From the NCBI GenBank assembly GCA_963711035.1, contig CAVQCN010000001.1:372001-436000 (forward strand): a stretch of 64,000 bases of DNA, written 5' to 3'. The notes under the pieces are model-generated. The model searched no databases. It saw only the letters and a list, made by a program, of their open reading frames with translations, and was not told the origin of the DNA. This document shows, one piece after another, positions 7,737-15,152 of this stretch. The stretch is from WHTK01 sp963711035. Lineage in GTDB: Bacteria; Chloroflexota; Dehalococcoidia; DSTF01; WHTK01. The first letter of the stretch is position 1. Every line of letters begins with the position of its first letter. The position numbers and the translations under genes were made by a program.

Positions 7737-8558
7737 GTGAACCGCGTCAAGCTCGCCCTCTACGCCGAGGAGATGATTCGCCTCGCCGACACCGGCTCGC
7801 TGGCGGAGCCGCTGACCGGCTGCGACGACGACTTCAGCATCGCCGACGCCTACGGCATCGCCGCCGAGGTGCTGGCGCGCCGCGAGCGCTCCGGTTGGAG
7901 ACGCATCGGCCGCAAGATCGGCTTCACGAACCGCACGATCTGGGAGCAGTACAACGTCTACCAGCCCGTCTTCGGCTACATGTACGACCGCACCGTCATC
8001 GATGCGGGGCCGGACGCAGCCGAAGCGTCGCTGTCGCTCGACGGCCTGACGCAGCCGCTGATCGAACCCGAGATCGTCTTCAAGCTGCGCGCCTCACCTG
8101 CCACGCGCGACCCGGAGTCGGTGCTGGACGCCATCGAGTGGGTCGGGCACGGCTTCGAGATCGTGCAGTGCCACTTCCCGGACTGGCGCTTTCAGGCCGC
8201 AGACACGATCGCGGACGGCGGGCTGCACGGCCGCTACGTGCTGGGGCCGCGCTTCGACGTCCCGCGCGGCAGCGAGGCCGATCTCGCGGAGGCGCTGGCG
8301 AGCTTCCGGGTTGGCCTGCTCCGTGACGGTGAACTGGCAGCGGAGGGCGGCGGCGACCTCGTGCTCGGCAGCCCGTTGCTGGCGCTCGGTCACCTCGTCG
8401 AGCTGCTCGCGGGCCTGCCCGGTCATCCGTCGCTCGAAGCCGGCGAAATCGTCACGACGGGCACGCTCACGGCGGCGCTGCCCGTTGCGACCGGCCAGAC
8501 CTGGTCGACGCGCTTCGAAGGCCTCGATATGCCGGGCTTCAGCCTGAAGCTGGTCTAA
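7737..8558 (+). CDS. 2-oxopent-4-enoate hydratase-type enzyme (MhpD-like)
   Basis: A 273-residue protein of the FAH superfamily, hydratase/decarboxylase branch, which acts on dienoates produced by meta-cleavage of aromatic rings. Visible signatures are GRKIGFTNRTIWEQY (about 58-72), QPLIEPEIVFKL with the metal-binding Glu pair (about 106-117) and VLGSPLLALGHLVELLA near the C-terminus, typical of the family. The GTG at 7737 gives the normal N-terminus (first helix NRVKLALYAEEM); the frame is open further upstream only over non-coding sequence. Its stop overlaps the convergent oxidoreductase stop by 4 nt. Confidence 0.85.
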   Translation: MNRVKLALYAEEMIRLADTGSLAEPLTGCDDDFSIADAYGIAAEVLARRERSGWRRIGRKIGFTNRTIWEQYNVYQPVFGYMYDRTVIDAGPDAAEASLSLDGLTQPLIEPEIVFKLRASPATRDPESVLDAIEWVGHGFEIVQCHFPDWRFQAADTIADGGLHGRYVLGPRFDVPRGSEADLAEALASFRVGLLRDGELAAEGGGDLVLGSPLLALGHLVELLAGLPGHPSLEAGEIVTTGTLTAALPVATGQTWSTRFEGLDMPGFSLKLV

Positions 8559-9433
8559 CCGAGCTCGGCCGCGATCGCCTTGCGTGCGTCCGTGATGCGC
8601 TGCAAGGCCTGCGCTGGGGTCAGGTTGCCCCCGAAGCCCGCGTTGATCACGAGATGGTCGGCGCCCATCGATTGCAGCTGGCGGGCGCGCTCTACCCAGT
8701 CTTTGGCCTCGCCGTCGCCCGCGTTGACGCGCATGTCGAGGCCGAAGCTGGACGGGTCGCGCCCTTCTTCTTTGAGGATCGCCTGCAGGCGGTTCGTGGC
8801 GTCGACCGGGTCCACCGACGGGACGAGCAGCGGCATCCAACCGTCGGCGTATTTGGCGTAGCGGCGCAGCAGGCGGTCTTCCGCTCCGCCTCCCATCCAC
8901 AGCGGGATCGGCTTCGGCGGCAGCGGGTTGATGCATATCTGGTCCAGGTCGTGCCAGCGGCCCTTGTACGTGACCATTGGCTGTGTCCACAGCGCCTTCA
9001 TCACCTCGATCTGCTCCTCGAGGCGACGGCCACGGTTGTGGAAGTTCGCGCCCAGCACCGCGTACTCGTGCTCGTTCCAGCCGATCCCGACGACGACGCG
9101 CAGGCGGCCGTTGCTCAGGATCGAGACCTCGGCGGCCTGCTTGGCGGCGAGCACGGTGGGACGCTGCGGCAGCAGCAGCACGCTTGGCACCAGCTCCAGC
9201 GTCTGGGTGACGCCCGCGACGTAGGCCATGAGCGTGAACAGCTCGTGCGTCGCTGTCTCGCTCGTGTAGTTGAAGGCGGGACCGGCCTCACCGAAACGGC
9301 TGCGATGCACGCCCGCGATGTGGTCGATGACGATCATGTAGTCGAAGCCGGCCCCTTCCAGGGCCTGCGCGTAATCGCGCACCGCCGCCGGGTCCGTGCC
9401 GATCGAGTGCGGGAAGTTGGCTCCGTAACGCAT
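8555..9433 (-). CDS. LLM-class (luciferase-like) F420/FMN oxidoreductase
   Basis: A 292-residue TIM-barrel protein of the luciferase-like monooxygenase class, which uses F420 or FMN. It begins MRYGANFPHS and contains the family-typical VVGIGWNEHEYAVLG (about 115-130) and PLWMGGGAEDRLLRR (about 177-192). Two in-frame ATGs exist. The one at 9442 abuts GGAGGG, whereas the ATG at 9433 has GGAGG 10 nt away and the natural N-terminus, so 9433 is preferred. Substrate unknown. Such paralogues are expanded in some Chloroflexota. Confidence 0.88.
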   Translation of the reverse strand: MRYGANFPHSIGTDPAAVRDYAQALEGAGFDYMIVIDHIAGVHRSRFGEAGPAFNYTSETATHELFTLMAYVAGVTQTLELVPSVLLLPQRPTVLAAKQAAEVSILSNGRLRVVVGIGWNEHEYAVLGANFHNRGRRLEEQIEVMKALWTQPMVTYKGRWHDLDQICINPLPPKPIPLWMGGGAEDRLLRRYAKYADGWMPLLVPSVDPVDATNRLQAILKEEGRDPSSFGLDMRVNAGDGEAKDWVERARQLQSMGADHLVINAGFGGNLTPAQALQRITDARKAIAAELG

Positions 9434-9549
9434 CGTTGTCATCCCTCCGAGCTGAACAAGGCTACTCCGCCTGAAACATGACAGATGTTACGGCGGAGAG
9501 GACGGGGCGTACAGGGGCGGTCGGGGCGCTCAGCTCAGGCCGGGCGGTC

Positions 9550-10548
9550 TTAGCGGCGCCGGGCGAACTTCTGCAGGCGCTGACCTTCCAGCACCTCGGC
9601 GACGTAGATGCTCCCCTCCGAGTCGCACCAGATGCCATGCGGGCCCCAGAACTTGCCCGGGTCGTGGCTGCGCTCCGTGCCGTAGCGGCCTACGAGGTTG
9701 CCTTGCAGGTCGACGATGCTGAACTGGTCCTCGAGCTCCGAGACGTAGAGCAGCTCTTCCTTCGGCTCGACGTAGAGCTTGGTGGGCCGCTCGAAGCGGG
9801 GCCAGGTCGCCTGGTGCTTGCCCTCGTAGTCGAACACCTGGATGCGGTTGTTCTCGCGGTCGGCGACGTACACGCGGCCTTTGTGGGCCCAGATGCCGTG
9901 GACGGTGTGGAAGTAGCCCGGCTTGTCGGTCGTGTCGCGCAACTCACGGGCGTTGCCGGGCTGACCGAAGGAGAGGAGCAGCTGCCCGGACGGCGAGAAC
10001 TTGTGCACCCGGCAGTTGCGGTAGCCATCCGATATCCAGATGTTGCCGCTCTCGTCGGCGCAAACGTCGGTCGGGTTGTAGAAGCCGTCCGCGCCGTGAG
10101 CAACGCCGTTGTCCATCGGGAACCCGCCGCCGGAGACGTCCTTACCGCCGTTGCGGTAGTGCGCCAGCCACTGCGGGCCGGGCGGGTCGCGCGTCTCCTT
10201 GGTATAGCCCGTATCGGCGTGCTGATCGCGCGTACCGAGGCTGAGACGGTGCTTGCCGTGGCGGTCGAACTTGAAGACGAGCTGCGGCTGCCGGTCGACG
10301 CAGTAAGTCGTGTCGTCCGGCATGATGCAGATACCGTGCGCGTCCATGAATATCTGCTCGCCCCAGTGGTCGAGCATCTTGCCGTTCTTGTCGAACACGC
10401 GGTACGGGTGCTCGTCCCGCGTGAAGACGTGGACGTTGTCCTCGGAGTCGGTCGCGACGGCGCCCACCTGGCCCCATTGCCAGCCGTCCGGAATCTCACC
10501 CCAGCCCTCCACCAGCTCATACTGACGGTCACCGGCATCGATCAGCAT
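9550..10548 (-). CDS. NHL-repeat beta-propeller protein (amidating-lyase-like)
   Basis: A 332-residue six-bladed propeller. Repeated strands of the type VATDSEDNVHVFTR, PTDVCADESGNIWISDGYRNCRVHKF and HGIWCDSEGSIYVAEV are NHL repeats, and the arrangement matches proteins annotated as peptidyl-alpha-hydroxyglycine alpha-amidating lyase-like. No signal peptide is present, so it is probably cytoplasmic. The ATG at 10548 has GAGAG about 7 nt upstream. Bacterial members have no firm reaction; a sugar-lactone or binding role is also possible. Confidence 0.82.
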   Translation of the reverse strand: MLIDAGDRQYELVEGWGEIPDGWQWGQVGAVATDSEDNVHVFTRDEHPYRVFDKNGKMLDHWGEQIFMDAHGICIMPDDTTYCVDRQPQLVFKFDRHGKHRLSLGTRDQHADTGYTKETRDPPGPQWLAHYRNGGKDVSGGGFPMDNGVAHGADGFYNPTDVCADESGNIWISDGYRNCRVHKFSPSGQLLLSFGQPGNARELRDTTDKPGYFHTVHGIWAHKGRVYVADRENNRIQVFDYEGKHQATWPRFERPTKLYVEPKEELLYVSELEDQFSIVDLQGNLVGRYGTERSHDPGKFWGPHGIWCDSEGSIYVAEVLEGQRLQKFARRR

Positions 10549-10741
10549 CGTAGGCTCTCTTTCCTTTGATGAAGGCAGGCAGCCGCGCCCGCGCGGAGCT
10601 CTTCCCGCGATTGCCTGCGATTCTACCTTCGGCCGTCAATCAGGCGAGCCGTCTTTCTCGTCAGACTTCGTCAGCAATGCAGCTCTTGCTCTGGACGTGG
10701 CCGTAGTGGCCCACCTTCAGGTCGGGCCCAGGGTTGCAAGG

Positions 10742-10822
10742 GGCGGAGCCCATGCGACAATCCCAGAAGAAAAACAGAAACTGAGGGGAGACCCCTCAGA
10801 CTCCCCCCGCATGGGCTGCGCC
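10742..10822. repeat. nested inverted-repeat element
   Basis: Outer arms GGCGGAGCCCATGCG (10742-10756) and CGCATGGGCTGCGCC (10808-10822) are reverse complements with one mismatch. Between them CTGAGGGG (10781-10788) and CCCCTCAG (10792-10799) form a second perfect hairpin. The element fills much of the 10549-10920 gap, which otherwise shows only the tRNA promoter (TATAGT at 10905-10910). It resembles a small dispersed repeat more than a simple terminator, since no T tract follows. Confidence 0.6.
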
Positions 10823-10920
10823 CCCGCGACCCCCGCTTTTCTCTTGGGTACACGGGCCGAGGCAGTGATGCCCGCTCGCCTTGCCCGGCGCGCGCGCGCC
10901 CTCGTATAGTGCTAAAGCGT

Positions 10921-10994
10921 GCTGGAGTAGCTCAGAGGCCTAGAGCGACCGGCTCATAATCGGTAGGTCGTGGGTTCGACTCCCACCTCCAGCA
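10921..10994 (+). tRNA. tRNA with CAT anticodon (elongator Met or Ile2)
   Basis: Cloverleaf: acceptor GCTGGAG/CTCCAGC, anticodon arm ACCGG-CTCATAA-TCGGT with anticodon CAT, TPsiC arm GTGGG-TTCGACT-CCCAC, discriminator A and an encoded CCA at 10995-10997. The paired G1-C72 excludes initiator tRNA. Elongator Met and lysidine-modified Ile cannot be separated by eye. Confidence 0.93.
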
Positions 10995-11003
10995 CCATCT
11001 TTT

Positions 11004-11399
11004 TCACCTCTCCAGCCGGTACGTACTCAACCACCACGTGTTGCCGAAAGCGTCGCGCACGCCGGCGCTGCGCTCCTGATACGGTTTGTCCTCCGGCGCC
11101 ACGACCGACGTCGCGCCCGCTGCCATCGCTGCCGCGTAAACAGCGTCGACGTCACTCACGTAGATAAGGACGGAAGCCGGCGTCGCGTGCTCGTACGGCG
11201 GATCCTTCGCCTCGATCACGAGCACGGAGTCGTCGATCTGCACCTCGACGTGGGCGGCGGCAGTGCGGTCTTCGTAGACGTGCCGTTCCAGCACCTGCGC
11301 ACCGAACGCTCCGGTCACGAGATCGACGACAGCGGACGTGCCGTAGAGATAGGGACGCACGGCACCGAAGCCGTTGCGAATGTATCCTCGCTGCGCCAT
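11004..11399 (-). CDS. VOC-family (glyoxalase-like) protein
   Basis: A 131-residue vicinal-oxygen-chelate fold protein close to the PhnB/YdcL group: two beta-alpha-beta-beta-beta halves, with AAHVEVQIDDSVLVIEA in the middle and RSAGVRDAFGNTWWLSTY at the end. It may bind a metal through His/Glu residues in those strands, but the metal set is not clearly complete. A textbook ribosome site AAGGAGGT lies 6 nt before the ATG at 11399. It converges on tRNA-Met and diverges from the RidA gene. Function unassigned. Confidence 0.8.
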   Translation of the reverse strand: MAQRGYIRNGFGAVRPYLYGTSAVVDLVTGAFGAQVLERHVYEDRTAAAHVEVQIDDSVLVIEAKDPPYEHATPASVLIYVSDVDAVYAAAMAAGATSVVAPEDKPYQERSAGVRDAFGNTWWLSTYRLER

Positions 11400-11438
11400 T
11401 TCGCACCTCCTTGACGCTTCATATAGTAGGACGCAGCG

Positions 11439-11467
11439 TTTTCAGGCTCGCCGCGGATGGCTATACT
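11439..11467 (+). promoter_or_regulatory. promoter of the double RidA gene
   Basis: TATACT at 11462-11467 with TTTTCA at 11439-11444, 17 nt apart, sits 41 nt before the RidA ATG. The leader contains the strong ribosome site GAGGAGGAGG. Confidence 0.5.
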
Positions 11468-11508
11468 TTGCCCCGCTTGCAGGGCACGCAACGAGGAGGA
11501 GGCAGCGC

Positions 11509-12300
11509 ATGGCAGCCTGGCGCGAGAGCATCGAAATCCCGCCCGTCAACCACGGCAACACGCCGATACCGATGGCCTGTCGCATCGGCGGCTACCTGTT
11601 CACGTCCGGCATCTTCGGCCGCGACCCTACGACCGCCGAGATGCCAGAATCGGCTGAGGAGCAGTGCGCCAACACGCTTCGTAACCTGGCCAACGTGCTG
11701 AAGAAGGCGGGCGCCGAACCGGCCGACGTCTCCCGCGTCTCCGTGTTTCTCAAGGACAACTCGACGCGGCCGTTGTTCAACGCGCCTTGGCTGGAGATGT
11801 TCCCGGAGACGGAGGACCGCCCCGCTCGCCACGCCCACATCGCCCCCGGCCTGGCAGGAGCCGTGCAGATTCAGGCCGTCGCCGTCATCAAGTCGCAGCA
11901 GAAGGAGACACCGAACATGCCAGCCTGGCGCCAGAGCATCGACATTCCCCCGGTCATGCACCAGAACCCGATCCCGATGGCCTCGCGCATCGGCAACATG
12001 CTGTTCTCGTCGGCCATCTCCGGCCGCGATCCGGCCACAGGCCAGACGCCGGCCACGATCGACGAGCAGTGCGCCAACGCCTTCAAGAACCTGTCGAACG
12101 TTCTGGCAAAGAGCGGCGCCAAGCCCGGCGACGTCGGCCTGATGACGGTGTTCATCAAGGACCCGGCCACCCGCCCCGTCTTCAACAAGTACTGGCTGGA
12201 GATGTTCCCCGACGAGCACAGCCGCCCCGCGCGCCACACCCACGTTGGCGACGACGGCCCCGAGGTCTCCATCGAGGTGGTTTGCGTCATCGAGGGCTGA
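11509..12300 (+). CDS. tandem RidA-domain fusion protein
   Basis: A 263-residue protein made of two RidA/YjgF domains. RidA enzymes hydrolyse reactive enamine/imine intermediates or bind small molecules as trimers. The halves (1-130 and 137-263) start MAAWRESIEIPPV and MPAWRQSIDIPPV and match along their length, pointing to a tandem duplication. Each keeps PARH near the Arg of the canonical site, but the Glu expected near its end is not conserved (VQIQAVAV and VSIEVVCV). The first ATG has GAGGAGGAGG 6 nt upstream. The second half has its own AAGGAG 9 nt before an in-frame ATG, so a shorter product is possible. Confidence 0.88.
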   Translation: MAAWRESIEIPPVNHGNTPIPMACRIGGYLFTSGIFGRDPTTAEMPESAEEQCANTLRNLANVLKKAGAEPADVSRVSVFLKDNSTRPLFNAPWLEMFPETEDRPARHAHIAPGLAGAVQIQAVAVIKSQQKETPNMPAWRQSIDIPPVMHQNPIPMASRIGNMLFSSAISGRDPATGQTPATIDEQCANAFKNLSNVLAKSGAKPGDVGLMTVFIKDPATRPVFNKYWLEMFPDEHSRPARHTHVGDDGPEVSIEVVCVIEG

Positions 12301-12541
12301 TCAGAGGACGATGTCTGCAGGATGAATCCTGCAGCTTGGTCGACGCCGCGTGCTTCATAGCTGAGAGATTCATCCTTCAGTCACCCTGCCTCCACCGTGA
12401 CGGTCCGACATCGGCGGACGGGACGCTAGCTCGTCCTTCGAGAGCCTCAGGACGAGCGGACGACAAGCCGCTCATGGTGGGCCGAAGTGTCGGCCGACCG
12501 TCGGCCAGGCTCTCGAACCATGAGTCAACGATCTGAACTCA
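12301..12541. repeat. repeat-rich intergenic segment with three hairpins
   Basis: Three perfect inverted repeats lie in a row in the convergent gap after the RidA gene: CTGCAGGAT/ATCCTGCAG (12315-12334), CTCGTCCT/AGGACGAG (12430-12456) and CTCATGGT/ACCATGAG (12471-12524). No protein is encoded here. The pieces look like fragments of small non-autonomous or REP-like elements; the first could also end RidA transcription, though it has no T tract. Confidence 0.55.
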
Positions 12542-12563
12542 GGCCAACGGTGCGTCCGCCGAG

Positions 12564-12593
12564 GGAGATTCTTCGCCGGCGCTCAGAATGACA
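12564..12593. repeat. short dispersed repeat, copy 1
   Basis: GAGATTCTTCGCC...GCTCAGAATGACA matches two other spacers (16427-16452 and 30615-30642), which share the frame GATTC-TTC-CTC/TTCGGAATGACA. It lies between the repeat-rich gap and the end of the RraA gene and has no coding content. Confidence 0.45.
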
Positions 12594-12644
12594 GCGCTGG
12601 CGCCGTCTCCGAGCTCGATGGCGACGTCATGGACGACCGGTGCG

Positions 12645-13292
12645 TCACTGACGGCTCTGCAGGTCGAAGTAGCGCATCTGCTTGCGCGCCTCGTCCAGGC
12701 GCATGCCGTCTCGAATGGCCTTGCGGATGCGCTCCTCCGCCTCCTCGATCTCCTTGGCGACGGCCAGGATCTCATCCTCGCGAGGTCGCGGGATGCGTAC
12801 GAGGCCGTCGGCGTCGCCGAGCAGCAGGTCGCCCGGCTCGACGCGGATGTCTCCCAGCGAACACGGCACGTTGTAGCCGTCGGCCTGCACGCGGTCCTTG
12901 CCGGTGCGCATGTAGCTGCCGCGGCTGAAGATCGGGTAGCTCAGCTCCAGGCTGCGCGGCGTGTCGCGGCAGACGCCGTGGATCACGGTGCCGCCCAGGT
13001 TGCGGCGGTCAGCCATGATCGTGAGGATGTCGCCCCAGACGGTGCCGTCGAGACGGCCGCCGTTGTCCAGCACCACGACCTCGCCCTCCGGCACGTCATC
13101 GATGTAGTCGCCGACCGAGGCGCCCTTGGTGTCGGTCGGGACGGTACGCACCGTGAAGGCGCGGCCGCAGATGGCGAAGTTACGGTCCAGCGGCTTGATG
13201 CCAAAGACCTGCCCATTGATCCCGAGGCGGTCCAGCGCGTCGCTGACCGTGCTGGTGCCGAGCTTGCGATACTCTGCGATATTCGGTTCCAA
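12645..13292 (-). CDS. RraA-family protein (HMG/CHA aldolase-like), first copy
   Basis: A 215-residue RraA-fold protein. The family includes 4-hydroxy-4-methyl-2-oxoglutarate/4-carboxy-4-hydroxy-2-oxoadipate aldolases, which finish protocatechuate and gallate meta-cleavage, and RNase E inhibitors. The catalytic block is present: GTVWGDIL (about 83-90) and GVCRDTP with the substrate Arg and metal Asp (about 106-112). It starts at a TTG with GGAGG 9 nt upstream and lies 20 nt after a paralogue, so the pair is co-transcribed. Aldolase function is inferred from the motif and from the nearby ring-cleaving dioxygenase. Confidence 0.82.
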   Translation of the reverse strand: MEPNIAEYRKLGTSTVSDALDRLGINGQVFGIKPLDRNFAICGRAFTVRTVPTDTKGASVGDYIDDVPEGEVVVLDNGGRLDGTVWGDILTIMADRRNLGGTVIHGVCRDTPRSLELSYPIFSRGSYMRTGKDRVQADGYNVPCSLGDIRVEPGDLLLGDADGLVRIPRPREDEILAVAKEIEEAEERIRKAIRDGMRLDEARKQMRYFDLQSRQ

Positions 13293-13312
13293 GGCGTCGT
13301 CCCTCCTGCTTC

Positions 13313-13963
13313 CTACTGCTGCAGCATCGTCTCGTAGTCTCGGCCCATGACCTCGACCACGGAGTCACCGGCCAGAACCGCTTCCTTCATCTTCGCCTCG
13401 CGCGCCGCGATCGATTCGGCGGCGGCGATCACCGCATCGGCGTGCACGGCCGCGAGCAGGCAGACACCGCTGCCGTCGGCCAGCACCAGGTCGCCCGGCT
13501 CGACCCTGAGTCCGCCAAAGCGGACCGGCTCGTTGAACGAGGCCTCGATCAGACGTCCGCGGGCGGTGCGAGGCACGGCGGCGCGGGCGAAGACGGGGAA
13601 CTCGAGCTCGCGCGCCTCGTCGACGTCGCGTACGGCGCCGTCGCAGACCACGCCGGCGACGCCGCGCGTCTTCGCAGCCGCCGACAGGATGCCGCCCCAA
13701 CCGGCCGCGTCCAGGCGCGGGTTCTCGATGACGATGACGTCGCCGGGCGACGCCGCTTCGATGGCGGCGGTGCCGAGGTGCCGCGGTGAGGTCTCGCCCG
13801 CCGACGGTTGCTTCAACCTGACCGTAACGGCCCGGCCGGCGATCTTTGCAGGCGGCGCCGTCGGACCCACGCCGAGGACGACCCCCTCGAGGCCGAGACG
13901 GTCCAACGCATCGGAGACGGCGCAGCTATCCAACTTCGCGAGGCGGTCCACCAACGGGTCCAT
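13313..13963 (-). CDS. RraA-family protein (HMG/CHA aldolase-like), second copy
   Basis: A 216-residue RraA-fold protein with the catalytic block AGWGGIL and DGAVRDVDEAREL (Arg-Asp pair conserved). It is clearly paralogous to the gene after it but quite diverged. The ATG at 13963 has GAGGAGGAG about 5 nt upstream. The two could have different oxo-acid substrates or form a mixed trimer. The gene is followed after 20 nt by its paralogue and lies downstream of the epimerase-like gene on the same strand. Confidence 0.82.
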   Translation of the reverse strand: MDPLVDRLAKLDSCAVSDALDRLGLEGVVLGVGPTAPPAKIAGRAVTVRLKQPSAGETSPRHLGTAAIEAASPGDVIVIENPRLDAAGWGGILSAAAKTRGVAGVVCDGAVRDVDEARELEFPVFARAAVPRTARGRLIEASFNEPVRFGGLRVEPGDLVLADGSGVCLLAAVHADAVIAAAESIAAREAKMKEAVLAGDSVVEVMGRDYETMLQQ

Positions 13964-14020
13964 GAGCTTCTCCTCCTCGATGCGCTGATCCTACGAGGCG
14001 GCGGCGAGGCGGGCAATCGA

Positions 14021-14956
14021 TTACTCGGAGTTGCCGTCCCGCAGCCACGCCACGTAGTCCGCGACTGCCTTCGCCAGTGGCCACTGCGGTGCGTAGCCGA
14101 CGTCCTCGTGGATGCGCGACAGGTCCATGTACGCGTCGTCGCGTCTGTTGCGGCTGTGGCCTGGCTCGAAGTCGACCCCAAAGCCCGGTACGACGGCGGC
14201 GATGGCCTCAGCCAGCTCGCGATTGCTGGCCGGGCGGCCGGCGCCGAGGTTGTAGACGCGGTGGTTCAAGGTCGGCGCCGTCTGCAGCAGCGCGATGCCC
14301 TCGGCGCAGTCCTTGACGTAGCAGAGGTCGGAAGCGTCATCGGCGTGCTCGCCGCGCAGCAGCGGCGGCTGGCTGTTGACGGCGGCGTGCACAAGACGGC
14401 TGGGCAGGTTGGCCATCGTGTGGTACAGCGGCCCGTAGATGCCCGCGATGCGCAGCATGACCACCTCGATGCCGGTGCGGCTGCCGTAGAAGTCGCCCAG
14501 CGACTCGATGGCGCGCTTGAACGCCTCCGTGGCGTTGCCCCCGGACGTGCGCAGCGGCATATCCTCGCGAAACGGCCCGCGAGCCGCTCCGCCGTAGATG
14601 GCCACAGAGCTGGCGATGCTAACTCGTGTCACACCCCACTCGCGTGCATTCTCCAATATCGTTAGGAGACCTAACATATTGACGCGGAGCTCTTCACCTG
14701 GCTCCAGCGCACCCAGACCCGGCACCGCCAGGTGCACGATTCCCTCGATGTCGTGTTTGCGCCCGATCGCGGCCAACGACGCCGCGTCCGTTACGTCGAG
14801 CTGCTCGACGAAGGCGCGCTTACCGAGCTCGTCGCGGATGAAGGCAGGCTCGCGCGCCACGCGGTACTGCGTCAGGACGACGTCCTGACCCATGTCGAGG
14901 AGGCGCCGCGCCGTGTGCAGGCCGATGAACCCCAGGCCGCCCGTGATCAGGATCAT
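14021..14956 (-). CDS. NAD-dependent epimerase/dehydratase family protein
   Basis: A 311-residue extended SDR. The NAD(P) site is GGLGFIG (6-12), followed by a normal Rossmann domain (HLAVPGLGALEPG, SIASSVAIYGG). The catalytic YxxxK position reads TEAFK (in NATEAFKRAIE): the Lys is kept but the Tyr is Thr, so classic redox catalysis may be impaired. GGAGGGG precedes the ATG at 14956. It lies 57 nt upstream of the two RraA genes on the same strand and may be co-transcribed. Substrate unknown. Confidence 0.82.
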   Translation of the reverse strand: MILITGGLGFIGLHTARRLLDMGQDVVLTQYRVAREPAFIRDELGKRAFVEQLDVTDAASLAAIGRKHDIEGIVHLAVPGLGALEPGEELRVNMLGLLTILENAREWGVTRVSIASSVAIYGGAARGPFREDMPLRTSGGNATEAFKRAIESLGDFYGSRTGIEVVMLRIAGIYGPLYHTMANLPSRLVHAAVNSQPPLLRGEHADDASDLCYVKDCAEGIALLQTAPTLNHRVYNLGAGRPASNRELAEAIAAVVPGFGVDFEPGHSRNRRDDAYMDLSRIHEDVGYAPQWPLAKAVADYVAWLRDGNSE

Positions 14957-15152
14957 GTTCCCCTCCGTCGCCTATCGACGCCGATTAGACGTCGTGTGCC
15001 CAGATTGCTCTCCGTGCCCGTTCACCGGACGACATCTCGACGGCAATTCTACTCACGAGCACCAGCCACCCCGTCAGCCATTGACTCGTGCGCACGCGAT
15101 GAGATCGAGGCATAATGTGTGCCGATTCGCAGAGAGAACAAGGAGCGTAGCC

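Noticed and set aside
9478..10569. Plus-strand frame opposite the propeller gene
   Set aside because: Antisense shadow rich in Val/Arg/Ala with no recognisable motif.
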